A DNA stretch of 64,000 nucleotides from Cocos nucifera (taxonomy: Eukaryota > Streptophyta > Magnoliopsida > Arecales > Arecaceae). Position numbers and translations under genes: made by a program. This document shows, piece by piece, positions 37,071 to 52,000 of this stretch (positions within the stretch are counted from its first letter, which is position 1; each line of letters starts with the position of its first letter). Under the pieces are notes generated by a model. The model was not told the origin of the DNA. It searched no databases and was given only the letters and a program-made list of their open reading frames with translations. The DNA is taken from assembly GCA_006176705.1 (NCBI GenBank), contig QRFJ01000373.1, positions 556,705 through 620,704 of the forward strand, read 5' to 3'.

Positions 37071-40000
37071 ATGGCCGCCGCCCCATCCTCGCACTCCGTC
37101 GTCCTTGCATGGTACTCTCTCCCCCCTTTCTCTCCTCCCCCCCCCCCCCCCAATTCCGGACTTCCATGGGAATGACCACATGGTGTGATGGTGGGGATTC
37201 TGTGTGAAGGGGCTCAGGGGAAGACGGGCAACTTGGAATGGGCGACTGGGAAGAGAAGGACTGTGTCTGCTCCGTCAAATCCCTCGAGTCCGAGAACGTA
37301 ACCGCCGTCGTCGCCGGCAGCCGGAACTCCCTCGCCATCTGCGACAACGGACATGTCTCTCTCTCTCTCTCTCTCTCCCTCGATCTCTCAATCTTTTCGT
37401 ATCCGTTGTTTTGTTATGTTCATTTAGCTGATATTTATAGCTTCTCTTTTGTTGGCAACTTATTTCAATAGCTGTTCACCTGGGGATGGAACCAGAGAGG
37501 AACCCTGGGCCATGCCCCGGAAACCAAAACCGAGAGCGTTCCCAGCCTCGTCAAGTCCCTCGCCGAGGCCAAGGTCAAGATCGTTCAGGTAATGATGAAT
37601 AAAGAAAGAAACGATGTGAAGTCGGAACGGTTTTGATCAGTTGCGTTCGCGTTTTTGTGTCTCTGGTTATAGGCGGCTATCGGTGGGTGGCATTGCCTGG
37701 CTGTAGATGATCAGGGCCGAGCCTATGCATGGGGTATGTTATTATTGGAATTATTGCAAACACCTTGATGTCGTATCAGTTCTGCCTCTAGTCTGCTGCA
37801 CTTGATGTGTATGCTAATACGTATTATGTGGGTGGGCAGGTGGGAATGAATATGGGCAGTGCGGGGAGGAGCCGGAGAGGAAAGAAGATGGAACAAGGGC
37901 TATGAGGAGGGACATCACGACCCCACGATGCTGTGCTCCAAAGCTTTCTGTTCGGCAGGTGATTGTGACATGTTCCACTCATATATATTCCATTTTTTGA
38001 GAATGTTCTAGGAATATTTTGTTTTGCTTGTTTCTAGCTTATGCTGTTAGTGACCACTGAGATGCTTGATTCCATCAAGTTGTGTTTGCTTTAATTGATT
38101 CTTCTCACGTATTTGTTCTTTTCGTTGTTGTGAATGACCAAATTGCATCCTTTCAATATCTTGAGCATCAGAATGCGGAAGGGAAAAAAGAGAAATACAC
38201 ACTTGTGGAAAGATGAGTTAGCATCCCATGTGAGAAAATATTGAACAGGAGGACTCTCAAGAAAGAAGAGGAAAATAAAGAAGAGAAAAGAAGACGAAAC
38301 ACAAACTGAAACTAAAGCCCCTGCTCACAAAGAAATTTGATCAAGTACTCTATACTTGTCTGAGTCAGTAAATGATTTGTGTAGAAAACTATCTCATCTT
38401 CCCACCGACAAGGCATAATAGGTTGGCAATTTCATCCTCTTGTTGATTGATTTCAATCTATTAAGCTCCACCCTGAAATTACATATAATCAAAACCTTGT
38501 TTTCCATGTGACACACCAAAAAATTCGAAACATATTTACCTTTGGAGATCAAGCCCTACCATATGAAATAAACCTATTAAATATATAAAAAAGTTACATC
38601 ATTTGACATGGACAAATAGGGAATCATTGATAGTGTAAATGTGTCATAAAAGAAATTTAAGTAAATGATGATTTATGAAATGCGAAGAAACTTGGTTAGT
38701 GACCATGATATCTTAGCATCTTAATTTATTAGGGAGCATGTGTGACTAGTTGGAGGTATGATGTGAAATCCTTCCTATTAGCATCCCAATTGTGTTCTTA
38801 TGGGTGTAAAGTTGTCCACGACCGATTTTTTTGCCCATTCAAATGATGAGATCTCAATCGTTATCTACATATCATTGTTGCCAATTACCTAATATAAAGA
38901 AAAATAGGGAGAGGTGGTGAAGGAGGTCAATGAAAAGTGTGTGATCTTTTTTCCGGAAACCTTCTAATAGTTTTAATTAACCATATGCTTCTAATTAAGC
39001 TAAGGATGGTTCATTAATGGCTCGTAGGTTCCTTTTTATTTTGCTTAATTTGACTTTTCATTCTTCCTAAAAGAGATAACAAAAAGAGGGAAAAAATGCT
39101 AATTGAGTTTAAACCTCCTTTCATCCTTTTGGTCTTCACAAATGCTATGAACTTGTTTGATTTGCAGCAAGAATTTTGCCCAAATGTGTTTTCTAAGAAG
39201 CTGATGGAAAAGTGGTTTCGACATTTGTTGACTATGGAAAAGTGGCATGGGAAGCAAACTTTCCGGAGCGACTTATATTTGATCGAGCATCTACTTTCCT
39301 AGAAAAGCCATGTAAAATATCTTTTATGCCCTTAATAAATTTATTACAAGGAGAAAAAGGATATAAGCCACTAGGATTAAGGATATTTCTGGAAAAAAGG
39401 ATTTTACCTAGGTTTCCAGCTCATGCGGATGTGGGTTTCCCATGTCCCACATGCATTTCTATTTCCCATGGGAGTGACAAACTTATTCCCATTGGAAGGC
39501 TACTTTCCCATATCTCTTACTAGAAATCCTAACTAAACATAAGCCATTTTGTCATTTTCCCATTGACCATACTTCCCCCCTCCTTTTCCTGCGAACCAAA
39601 CGAGTCCTACAAGAAATAATATCTTGGTTCAAAATAGAGACAAGAGAGCTTAACTTCTTAGTTTTCTTTGACACTTCGAAATTTTCTCTTCCAATAGTCA
39701 CCACCTTAACTCTTCGATCAAAGGGAATGCAATACAACCTTGGGAAACAATGGCCAAATCCCCTTCCATTTTTTAATATCCATGTATGGACGTTTGTCTA
39801 AGAGATTAAACTCTCCTTTGGGATCTTTTCCATTTGTTCAACAGTAGGGCAGTCCTGTCCTATACAATATAAAATTTCACTTCAGTATTTGAATGAAATT
39901 TAATAAAAACTAGGAGGTCATTTTGTTTAGATTTATTAGTTTTACCCACCTAATACCTAAAACGTTATTGATAACCTTTTTAGCCATATCTCTGCATACC

Positions 40001-43000
40001 TTGATGTTGTAACTTTTCCCTTTTTCTCCTTATTTCCAACATCTACCTCTATGGAATGAAAAGTTTATTAAGTTAGTGAACTATAAATTTGAAGACATCG
40101 CTATCCAATCAAATCCAAAATTTATTTGAAAAACAACATTTGGAGTAGTGAAACAAATACAAACACCAGTCTTATTATTTATTCTTTTGAATTTTCAGAC
40201 AGAAGAACATTTCTTCAAATAGGTAATCATGATACAGAGGTAATTAGGCAAAAGATAATTTAAAGCCTAATGCACAATAAATAGGAAGTACTCCCAGTTC
40301 ATATCACTTCTTAAAAGTATTTTGATATTGTTATTGTTGGCTATTCCTGCAAGAATACTAATTAATCAAGGTTTATGATAGAAAAAAGTATGGCTCATTT
40401 ACAATGAAAGTATTATGAATCTAATTTATTGTGGAGGAATCAATTATAAGTGAAGACACGTAATTTGAAGATTGAAATGTATCTTATGCCTCTTCTTGAA
40501 AGTTTTAACTGAACAAACTAGAGAATTAGGTTCTTCCCTCAAAATAGAGAATGAGGTTGGGGCCTTAAAATGACATTTATTGTAATAAGCAAGGGTTGCA
40601 TGTAAAGTTTACTTGTAAGAAGTAACAATATATTCATATACCTGTAGCTAGAATCATAAGCATTCGAGCTTAACTAAGGATGTCAAGTAAGAAGTAACAA
40701 TATATTCATATACCTGTAGCTAGAATCATAAGCATCCAAGCTTAACTAAGGATGTCAATGGGAGAATCTGTTGGCCTCATTTTGTCTCGTTTTGGGCTAT
40801 GGGCCACTTGGTCAAGCCTATTCTGAATTTTGCATATGGTGTGCCTAGATGGGATCCATTGACATCTTTAGCCTTGCCTGAACTATTTGGGATCAACTTT
40901 ATGAAAATTCATTTGCCAAGCATTCCTATGTGGGACAGCCTTGATGTTATATATGTTACCATATCCTTCATCACAACTTTCAACAATATTTTCTTAGGTC
41001 ATTTCCGTTCTTCTTTCGTCGTTTAGAAAATATCAAACTATTCCTCCTTACTTGAGCCCTTGAATCTTTGTGATCCATGCCCATGCCTTCTCAATTGATT
41101 CTCTATCACTTTGTCTTTAATTAGTGCGACTCCTATAGCTCCTCCGATATATTCATTTCTCAAATCTTCTTAGTTTATACCACATCCATCAAAATATTCT
41201 TATTTCTATTACATTCACATTTTTTATCACTTAACACTTTTTTTAGAACATTTCATGTCTTATTGTCCTTCTATAAATTTTTACTTTGAGTCACCAAAGT
41301 ATGCATCAATCAGGTATTACTTTGAAGGCACCTCCCCAGCTTGTCCAACCAGCTCTAATTATATTATTTATCTTTATCTGGCTCTCTGTTCTTTTGCAAA
41401 TAGACTCTAAGATAAGGTACCTATCACTATTTGGTGATCTTGTCTATCAATCTTGATTGGAGCCTTACCTTTTTTCTTTTTTCCATTTTTCGGTTCAATA
41501 AAATCACAATCCATGTATTAATGCCTTTTTTCCATTTTACATGAAAAGAAAATCTCAAAACATTCTTTCATAAATCAACATTTAATCTTTCTGTATCATT
41601 AATTAACACTATATCATCTGCAAATAAAATTCACCATGGTAGATCTTCTTGAATATCAGTACTATGCTTATCTAAAATTATAGCAGAAGGATATAGGCTT
41701 GGTGCTGATAGTTGGTGTCAGCTCATTGTGCTTGGAAACATTTATAGCATACTTAATCTCGACACTTGTAATTGCTTTATACCTTGTGTCCACAAAAAAA
41801 TTCAGTGTGTCATTTATAGGCAACTTTTCTTTGTAAATGCCACTAAATAGTCTTTATTAGCATCCTATTACAAGCATTTTCTAACTCAACGAAGATCAAA
41901 TCTTAGTAGTAGGAATCTTACATTTAGTGTGGCACATCTCCCTTTGAATCTCTTTGGGAACTCATTCCGGTTCCCGCTTACTATGTGTGTGTGTGTGTGT
42001 GTTTTTTTTAAATTTTTTAATAATTTAAATTTTTATTTAAAGATGTGCTTCCAACTACTTGCACCTGACCTGGTTCTGGTAACTAAGGACCAAATGGAGA
42101 TCGTTTTCGTTGTCTCTATTTTTTATATTGAATGTTTATTACCCTTTCCCTTAACTTTATCAAATGTCTCATCAATTTACTTCCCTAATCGAGCAATTTT
42201 ATATATCTTCTATTTTTTATTGGCAGTACCCATATACTCTGTTTAGCATGTGGATTTTCTTGGGTTTCAAAATCTCATCAAACTAGTATTCCACATCTCC
42301 CATATCGCATGGTTTCCTCACTACAATCAGGATTTTGGCCCTATTGCCTTGCTCTTTTGCATCCTTTTTGATGCTTTCCTCATTTTAGTTTTACAAATTG
42401 TATTCCTATATATATATTTCTCTGGTATAATCGTCATTCAACAACTTCTAAAAGATAACCTTCTTTTCCTTCAATTTTCTCTAGTATAATTGTCATTTAA
42501 CAACTTCTAAAAAGATAACCTTCTTATCCTTCAATTTTTGCACCTTTTTCTCAATGTCGTATTATCCTGACTCTTAATGGATTTAACTTAATGAATATCT
42601 CAATTTCCTTACCCTTTGCTTAACTATTTTATAATTTTCATTTTGACCTTCTTTTGAACCTAATCTATCATATAAATTATCATATGCTGGTGACAGTACA
42701 TAGTTAGCCTTCACTTATTGGCCATTTTGCTTCTTTTTTTGGCCTTCTTATATCTTTCAAAACACTTGACTTTATTTGTTCTTCGCCAACTATTTGCAAC
42801 AAATTCTCTTTACTTTAATGACCTCATTTACCTCACAGTGCACTACCATGTTTTCTTTATCTTTCTTTTGAACTTCGACACTCCCTCCCCTAAATTTCTT
42901 CGGCTAATATTTAATAAAATCAACCATCTGGTCTGCAATTAAGAGTCCAATTTCCTTTCTTATATAATTTATTTGTAAAATCCCACTACTAAATTTTTTG

Positions 43001-46000
43001 TCTTTCTTTTAATCTTTGACGCTTTCCCCTGAATTTTTTTGGCTACTCTTTTAATACAATTAACCATCTGATTTGCAATCTTAGAATTCCAATTTCCTTT
43101 CTTATATAATTTATTTGTAAAATATTTGGCAATTTCTTTTTAGAATTCCATCACCTAATCATTCAGCATTTTTTAGTTACATTTCTTTTCTTCTCAGTCT
43201 TGTGCTATGTTTGGTTGCCGAGAAAGTGAAAGGAAATAAAGATAAATCAGTACATGAGAAAACAAAAGAAAAAAAGAAAGAAATCAAGTATTTTCTCATG
43301 TTTGGTTAAGCTAAAAAATTGCAAGAGTTATTGAGAAAATTGTTAAGATATGGTTAAGCTAGATCATATGTCACTCCAAACTCCTAATTTGAATCTCTCA
43401 TTAAATTATATTACTAAACTTGTCTTCACATACTCTCATATCCCATGCTACTCTTCTCTATATAGCCAATTTGAGGCACCGCCTATAATTATCCTTTCGT
43501 CCTCTGGGATACTGCTTGTTAGTACATCAATCTCCTTGTAGATTTGCTTTTTAATTATTTTAATCTCCTCCAGGATACCGCTTGTGTTCTAATTTTCGCT
43601 GGTTATTCATTTCGAATGTTGGAACCATCCCGGTCTACCGCCGGCGAGGCTCGGAATGCCCCAAACCGGGTGGTTTGGGATGGTTCTTCATTCCTTGTAT
43701 ATTACCATTTTTTGAGATCCTTTGACTTAGGGTAAAGTATTGGCGCCCCACATTTAAACTTGAAACTATCAGATATTGAAAGGATTTGATGCTTAGACAT
43801 GCACCCATGCCTGACAAGAACTTGAGCTTGTCTAACATAAAAATGATTATTTTCAGATTCAGCATGCATGGTGGCTGCTGATAATCTACACCGACCACCA
43901 AACTATATGATGGACTGACAGAACACCACCATCATAATCACGAGAATCATCTTCTTATTCTTGTTATCTTGTCTTGCTTAGCCACCCTCTCCTCCAATGC
44001 TGGTGGACAACATCCTCATTTTGTGTAATGCACCTTTTTTTTTTTTTTTTTTTTTTTTTGAGGCCAATGAAAGTAGCTAGTCTCTAACTTGTCCCTGAAC
44101 ACAAGTCCATACCCTTGTTCACCAATTTCTTTAATGTCCATGTTAGGATATTTTTTTTTTAGTTCTTGATTGAATCTCTGAGTGATTTCGTTCATATATA
44201 AGGTCTAGATCCAATAATTTCTTCTTCGTCTATCATTTTATTTTGAATTGCTTAACTCTAGATTATTCAGTGGTGATAGATCAACTGCAACAACTTCATT
44301 GAGCTAAATTTATCTTTCAGTTTTATGGATCTAAGTAAATAAGCAAAAACGCGCTTAACATGTTCCCAGTTTTTGCGGTTAAGTTTCTTACTGAAAATGT
44401 ACTTAAAATTTTCCATTGAAATCTAGTTTCAGATATCAAATGGCTTTTAGTTGTTTTCTCTTCATATATTTTATTGTATTCCTTCTTGAAAATATTAAAT
44501 CATGCTTGTTTTCCATTGGCTGTGTCCTATTTTATAAAAATTGAAATCTGTTGAATTTTATAGAGATGAGAAAGGACTCACGTAAGATATTTTTATGATC
44601 AAGTTCTTTGCTAAAAATGTAATAAATTTTCTATTTTAAATCTAGTTTCAGACATTGAAATTATGGTTTCTAGATGCTGTCTCTAAATATTTTATTGCTT
44701 GGGTTCCTTATTCAAATTCAGAGTTATACTTGCTTTTGTTGGCTTAATCTTATGCCATGAAAATCTATGTCAAAGCCTAAAAGCTCTTCTCATTGTAAAT
44801 TCAAATCTAGTAATGTTGCTAGTGGTTGTGGCCTAACTCTGATTGATTGCATTTAGTGTCGGTCATGACTATTTGTTTCTGGAGCCTATATTTTGTAACA
44901 AATGCATCCTGGATGGTCTCAGGCTCTCAGTGGTTCAGATATCATATCAATCACTTTTGTATGACGAACATGTTACTCAGTGTAGAACTTCTTTAAGTTA
45001 TGTACATCAGGATGATAATTATACATCTTCTGGGTACTAATTTTTCTAGGCATTTTCTCTTATATTTCAGGTAGCTGCTGGAGGGACACACTCTGTGGTG
45101 CTGACACAGGATGGTCATGTGTGGACATGGGGCCAACCATGGCCTCCTGGAGATATGTAAATTTTCTTTTCTTCTTGGAAAGTTTATGACAGCTGATATT
45201 TTATTTTGTTGCCTTCTTGTCCTTTGCTTATCAGTGACATTGCCTTTTCCAGTAAACAAATATGGACTCCTGTACGAGTACAAGGCCTGGAAAGGGTGAG
45301 GCTGATTGCTGTCGGTGCATTTCATAACTTGGCACTTCTAGAGGATGGGACGTTATGGGCATGGGGTAATAATGAATATGGCCAGCTAGGAACTGGGGAT
45401 ACACAACCAAGATCACAACCTATTCCTGTTCAAGGACTCTCTGGTCTCACTCTGGTGTGTAGTTCAAACAGTCTATTATGTGTATATTGTTTAAGATAAT
45501 GCAAAGGCTGCTATTTTGCAGGTTTGTCAAAACTTGCAAGATTATATTTAGAATAAACTTCCATGATTTTTTGCAAGCTTCATTTGTTTATACATCTATT
45601 TGAATTTGGAAGAAATTTGTAACCAGAACTACTTATCGTAGGATGATAGCTAATAAATGGATAATTCTATGGTGGTTCTATTGCAACAGGATTTTTAAAT
45701 TTTACCCTGCCCAATTTATTCCAACTTCTTCTACTCTTTCTTGTGAATTCAACATTGTGGATGCTGCTCCCGTCCCACCTGTCAGCCAACCAAAATCTTG
45801 TGTTTATGGTGCCACGACTACATTCCTGAAAATTGACTAATAGGTTGGAAGCTACATAAAATACAAGAAAAAAGGGTGCTTAGTAAAAGGAAAATGACAG
45901 TAATTGTGGTTGGATAAAGCAGTCAATCATATTCTCATCCTAATTTTAATTTCTAATTACAATGAGTCGTACTCAAGTTTGTTATTTTTATAATTAGTTT

Positions 46001-49000
46001 GTTTATTTTGTGAACAGAAAGTGAAATGTGATTGCCTGCAAACACCCATCTTGTTTTCTCCTTTTTAGTAAACTTTTTGCTTCTTAAAATAATATAGATT
46101 GACAAACTACAATAAATACTAGCATAAAAGCACTTGTGAGTTGTGAACATGTTATACAGATATGTTCAGAAATGGTTTTACCATCAAAATTGCCCCATAT
46201 ATTTGCATCTTTTATTAAATTTTTATAGAAAATAAATTTTAGGTTCAAAATAAATGTTGTTTGATACTTGTTGTTTGGCTCCTAACTTATCCAGAGATCA
46301 AATTGAACACATCTGTTTTGATTGGCTTAATGATATCAAATTGTAGCCATTTTGGGAGAAGATACTGGGTTAAACCTATTCTACTTATTAAAAGAAAGCT
46401 TAACAGTGCCAATATCTAATAATTCTCATATTGTTTTGAAGATTTCTATTTTAAGATTTTGCTAATTTGCTACACACTGAATAAAAGATAATTTTTGCTG
46501 AAATTTAGAACTCGTGGTAGGATTGTAGATTGGCCCCTAATTGATTACATAGCCAGTGATTATACTCAAATGGATAAATATTGATGGATTTTTTTAAGAT
46601 TTATTGTGTTTTGAGTGATTTTAGATCAAACTTATATTCTTGCCCATATGACTAAATGTTTTAAAAGCTCTATATGATCTACTTAATGAACTAGTCTAAG
46701 GTTAGAAAAAATCATCTATTTTGTCAATTCTTTGTTTCATTATGTCACTTTGTAAAGCTATCCTCTTGGAATTCACCATATCTAAATTCTCCTTTTTGAT
46801 CAAGGCCTTGTCATGCATTGGTGATTTCGTAAGTAACTTTTATTTTAAGGCTTTGATATTTTTCCTTTCCATCTTTCCCAGGTCGATATTGCTGCAGGAG
46901 GTTGGCATTCAACTGCATTGACAGATAATGGAGAGGTATGTCAACATTTTCTCTATGATTTTACAGGGAAGTCCAAAGTTGCGGATATTAACCTGCTATT
47001 ATAGTGTTTTAGCCTTTTAGGCATATAATCATTGGCATGACCAGTGTTGGAAATGTTATCTAGCAATCTAGAAATTAAATGATATGTACCGTGTTTTATC
47101 TAGGGTTGGCAATCGATTGCACCAGGTTGGTTTTAGGTTGGGTTGGGTCAGGTTTGCATCAATAACTCCTCAAAGGCCCAACCTGTACCCAAAGTCATTT
47201 ATAATTGGGTTGAGAATAATCAGTCCATAGTCCATATCCAACCCATTTAGTAACTGAAAATAAAAGTAAGGTAAAAAACAAATGATCTACGGTTCCATGT
47301 TCAAAAAAGTGAAAAAGGAGAGTAAATTTAGATGGAGAGCAAAATCTGATAAATCCTATTTAATTCATTATTTTAACCACTGTTTGCATAGTGTTTCTAA
47401 ACAACTAACTCAATCTTGGATTTAGCCGTGGCTCATTGCACAATTACATCTATCCTAAAGATGTAGGGATGGATTTTATGGATTTAATCAACCCATGGTG
47501 ACCCTTTGGGTCAGAGGCCAAACCCATACCTGACCCATTTATAATCGGATTGGCCTTCCCAAACCCAGGCCAATTTTATAAAACCCTCACCTGAATTTGT
47601 TTTCTTTGTGTAAGTTCGGGCAGGTTGGTATAACCAGGTCAGAAATTGCCTCCCCTAATTTGATCTTCTCTATGGAACCCATGTGAAAATACAATTAAAT
47701 AAACGCAATCCATTGACTTGGTAACACTTAATTGTTTTTTAACAAACAATTGCAAATTTTTCGAGAAGAAAAGGAGATGATCTACAATTATACTTGATTA
47801 CTTTAGTACCAAGAGGTTAGCTCTAAAATCCATGTTGAATCTTTTAAGAGAAAACGAAAATGATATTTAGAGAGAAACGAGTAACTTATATTCTTCATAA
47901 AACTTTCATCAGTAATGGAAGTCACCAGAGCTAAAGTTTAAAAGTTCAGTTCAGGTATTAGTTTCAATAGGTGATTTGAGCTGATCTTTTTTTTTTGCTC
48001 CCTTTTTTGGTAGTTTTGATTGATTGCATTGGGCTCTAATTTTAGCCTAAAATTAATGTTCAAATCCAAAAAATCAGTTATTCCAGATAAATGGAGAATA
48101 TGAAACAAATGAAGCAGATAAAACATTGTAGTAGAATATTTGTACTGTTTAGAGAACTTGGGTTTATAGTTTTGGTGGCATTTTGAAACATGTTATCATT
48201 CTGCTTTTAACATTCTAAGACATAACAATCCAAATGTTTAATAAGTTTTGATCTCAAATCTTGCAAATCCAGCTCAAACTTGCAAATTTGCTGTCAACAG
48301 TTTAATTACTCCATGGGCCCTCTTCACAATATCCCAAGAATCTTTCAAAAACCACTAAAATCCTCCGAGTCTTTCACAAAAAATCTACCTTTTTCAATCT
48401 CTCCGAACCGAACATCCAAAGCTTCTAATTTTGTTGAAATTAAAAAAAATGAGCTTACTCATAAGAAAATGCTTCTTGGAGGTTGGATTAATCACCCATG
48501 AGTAAACTCTACTTTTGTAATACTAAAAAAACTAGTCAAAGACCCATGCATTGCACGGAATAGATAATTACGATATGTAATTATTAAAAGTTTTTAATAA
48601 TAAATGTTCATAATAAATATTTTTTTAATAATTAATTAATTAATTATATATATGATATATTTTTTATTATTTTATAAAATAATATTTTATTATATATATA
48701 TATATTTTTCTTGTTCTCATACCTTCTACACGCCCGTCGGTATCATTGCATCCCCCTATTGCCCTACTATGGCTCTCCTTCTCTCTTGGTAAATGCTGAT
48801 TTCGATCACACCCTCACCCCTTCTCTTCTTTTCATATGTTCTTTGCACCTACCGGTGCCGCTCCATCTCTTGCCGCCCCACCACTGCTCTCCTTTTCTCT
48901 CGATAAATGCCGATCCTGATCGCACTCTCTGGTGCCCCTGTCAGTACCGTTGTGCCTGGCACCACCATTGAAGGAAGAGAGAAACTCTCTCTTCTTTTCT

Positions 49001-52000
49001 TCCTTTTTTTCTTTTTCTCTTCTTTTTCTTTTTTCTTTCTTTTTACAAAATAATATTTTATTATTATTATTTTCTTCTTTCTTTCTGTTCTCATACCTTC
49101 TTCGTGCCTGCCGGTGCCGCTCTACGATGGTTCCCCTTCTCTCTCGACAAACGTCGATCCGATCGCACCCCTGCTCCCTCACTTCTTATATCTTCTCCAA
49201 ACTTTCAGAGTCTATGAAATACAGAGATTTGGTCTTCAAATTGATGATGTATCGTGCTTTATTTGTGAATAATTTATTAGATTTGATCTGATTTGATCCG
49301 ATAGATCGATTCAGATATTGAAACATATCTATTATATATATATATATATATAAAATAATACTCTATGAAGGAGTATTAGAAAAATAAATTAGTATGTTAT
49401 TATTTTTAAAATTTAAAAAATGATATGCTATCTTTTTAATATAATAATTAGTATTTTTAAAAAATATTATTACTATTTTTATAATATTTTATTTTTTAAA
49501 AATAATAAAATTTTTTAAAATATTTTTCATCTCTTATCCCTTTCTTATTTTTATTTTTAAAATATTATTTTTTTAATTTTTTAAATAGTATTTTATTATT
49601 ATTTAAAAATAATATTTAAATTATTATAGATAATAAAATAATAATTCATGTGGTATAATTAAAATTATCTGAGATGCTGAGGTGGCAATACCATAATACT
49701 CTTCCATAGAGTATCGTTATATATATATATATATAAATAATAGATTAAGAAATAACTAAAAAAATGACTTTAATTGCCAAAAATGCTAAAAGTTGAACCT
49801 CGCCTCTCATTCTTTCACTTGGTATTAATAGTTTCTGCCTAAGCAACTCGAATTGGTAACTTTTGCTTGAACTAGCAAAATTGCGGCAAGGAAGAAGAAC
49901 AAAGGATGAAGGCTGTTTCACATTCATAACCTTTGTCAGAGATGAGATCAACATGTTTGACCATCATTGTATACATGCTTGTAACTTGATAAATATTTTT
50001 CCTGTGAGTTCTTAGAATTCAACGAGATAGACCACTATCCACATGCACTTTTATCTTTCAATGCCATCTTTTACATAGATTGGTAGAATATTTTGGTAAG
50101 ATGTACCCCTGCTGAAATAAGCCCTTTTAAAATGAAATAAGAAAGAAATTGTAGTAAGAACAAAAAGGTTTCAAGTTTCAATAATATTCTTTCCATGACT
50201 GTAGGGATTTGATATTTGGATGACGTGTCATATAAAATAAGAGGTGAAGTCATAAGTTGAGTAGACATCAACAATATCTACGTATCTATGGTAAACTTGT
50301 TATGAGTATGCATCATCTAAGGAAACATAAACCATGATTTTAAATCTTGTAGGATGGGGTTGTCCTGATTTTTCTATGGAACAAGATGCATCACCGTCCC
50401 GCGCCGACTCCACACTTGGGATAGAGGATGTCCCAAGATTTCTCGATCGGGATGTTGGGACGCTAGCGGGATGGCTCTATCCCGACACAAGGGATGGTAC
50501 CCTATCTTGGTGTCCTACTGGGACCTGAATCCTTGATATGAACTTCATTGCATATATGATAATAATAATTTCTACCTTTATAAGAAATTAGAGAGGTTCG
50601 TGCTTGAGTGAAGTACCCCAATAAGTGCATTAGAGATGTTGCAATAGAGAAGACGAATGGATAGATTCAGCTGGTTTGGAGTACTAGGGACTCAAGTGGT
50701 TAGGGTTGGGACCAGGTCCAGCATGACCCAATCAGGCTTTGGGTCAATTATTTAAACCTAAATCTGATCCAATCACTTGATGTATTAAGTTTCTTTTATC
50801 TTGGATTTGGATATAGTCTAAGTGTTAGACAAGGGACATTTTCCCAGAATTATTTGTAGACCTCTTTGGGATAAAAAATCTCTTTTGTGCAATTCCAAAT
50901 GGGAAGTAAGTCTACTTATCTTACTGGTGAAACTTAATACTTGAAATTCAACAGAACCACTTTATAAGCTAAAGATTATCATGTATTGACACTTTTAGTT
51001 AGGTCTATTAGATTTCTTTCGGGCTTAGTTAAGCATTTTTTTTCTTCTTTCCCAACCTTAAACTAAAATTAAACCATATAAAAAAATGACATCCATTTGT
51101 ACATTTGATATGGAATTAGAAAGCCTCTAAGTATTCTTTTTAATTCTTAAGCATTTTATGCATTGTAGATCCAAATTGACAGGGGATTATTAATTTAAAT
51201 GGGTTACCCTATATGCTGCATCACTAGGATAAAAAACCAAAACGAAATCTCAATGTTTTTTTTAATCAATAATTTAAATGGTTTTAAGATCAGCAGTTTT
51301 TGTAACATAACATGATGATGCATGATTCAAGGTTCTTTTATGCATAATTTAAGTGATTATCAGATCAGCAATTTTTGTAACATAACATGACGGTGCATGA
51401 CAGAAACTGCACTATTGATCATGATCTACACAAAACCTGTAAGGATGATAAGTCAACAAACTCGGGTACTTCCAAATTCTAAATTTAGTAGAAACATGTA
51501 TTATTTTATCAAAAGCTGTCCTTACATGACTACTCAACACATAGACAAGAAATCTTGCAAATTTTTTGATTTTTTTTGGGCGATTTTAGGTATTTGAGAG
51601 CATGATTAATTGTGTGGATTTGTATGTTCCATTTAACTGGCAGAAAGTATGGCCCTAAATTGAGCGGAATAGTGGAAAATTGATTCATGTAGCCGACCCC
51701 AACTACTTTGGGATTAAGGCTTAGTTGAGTTGAGTTGAGCATTCTTGCTTTCCATTTCCTCTATAGAATTTTTGTTCAAACTGGCAGGACCATGATGCAG
51801 ATCTCTTTTAGGTATTGTAAATGAAGACTTTTGTTTCAAATTGTTGCTCCCTGTTCCCATAACTGATACATTTTTTTTTTAAAAATTTCTATTCCGGTTC
51901 ATGCAATAAATGAGCGGACTTTAGCATAACAAGGTCACATTTTAGTTGATAAACACACACCCTCAAGCAAGCATGTATGTGCTACACACCACATACCGAA

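Larger units (their letters stand above)
37959..45070 (+). other. RCC1-repeat gene intron 5 (7.1 kb)
   Basis: AT-rich intron. It holds a 72 bp tandem duplication (40615-40758), an RTE-type LINE remnant on the minus strand (about 40840-43200), a (GT)n tract (41981-42002) and a T24-like run near 44036-44059. A C-rich and G-rich island at 43615-43695 (ccggtctaccgccgg) resembles the GTACCGG-type dispersed repeats. The parts 38-40.6 kb and 43.7-45 kb show no identifiable element. Confidence 0.7.

Noticed and set aside
48832..49291. Overlapping K/E-rich and F/S-rich frames
   Set aside because: Low-complexity CT/GA tract; no conserved domain, intron position only.
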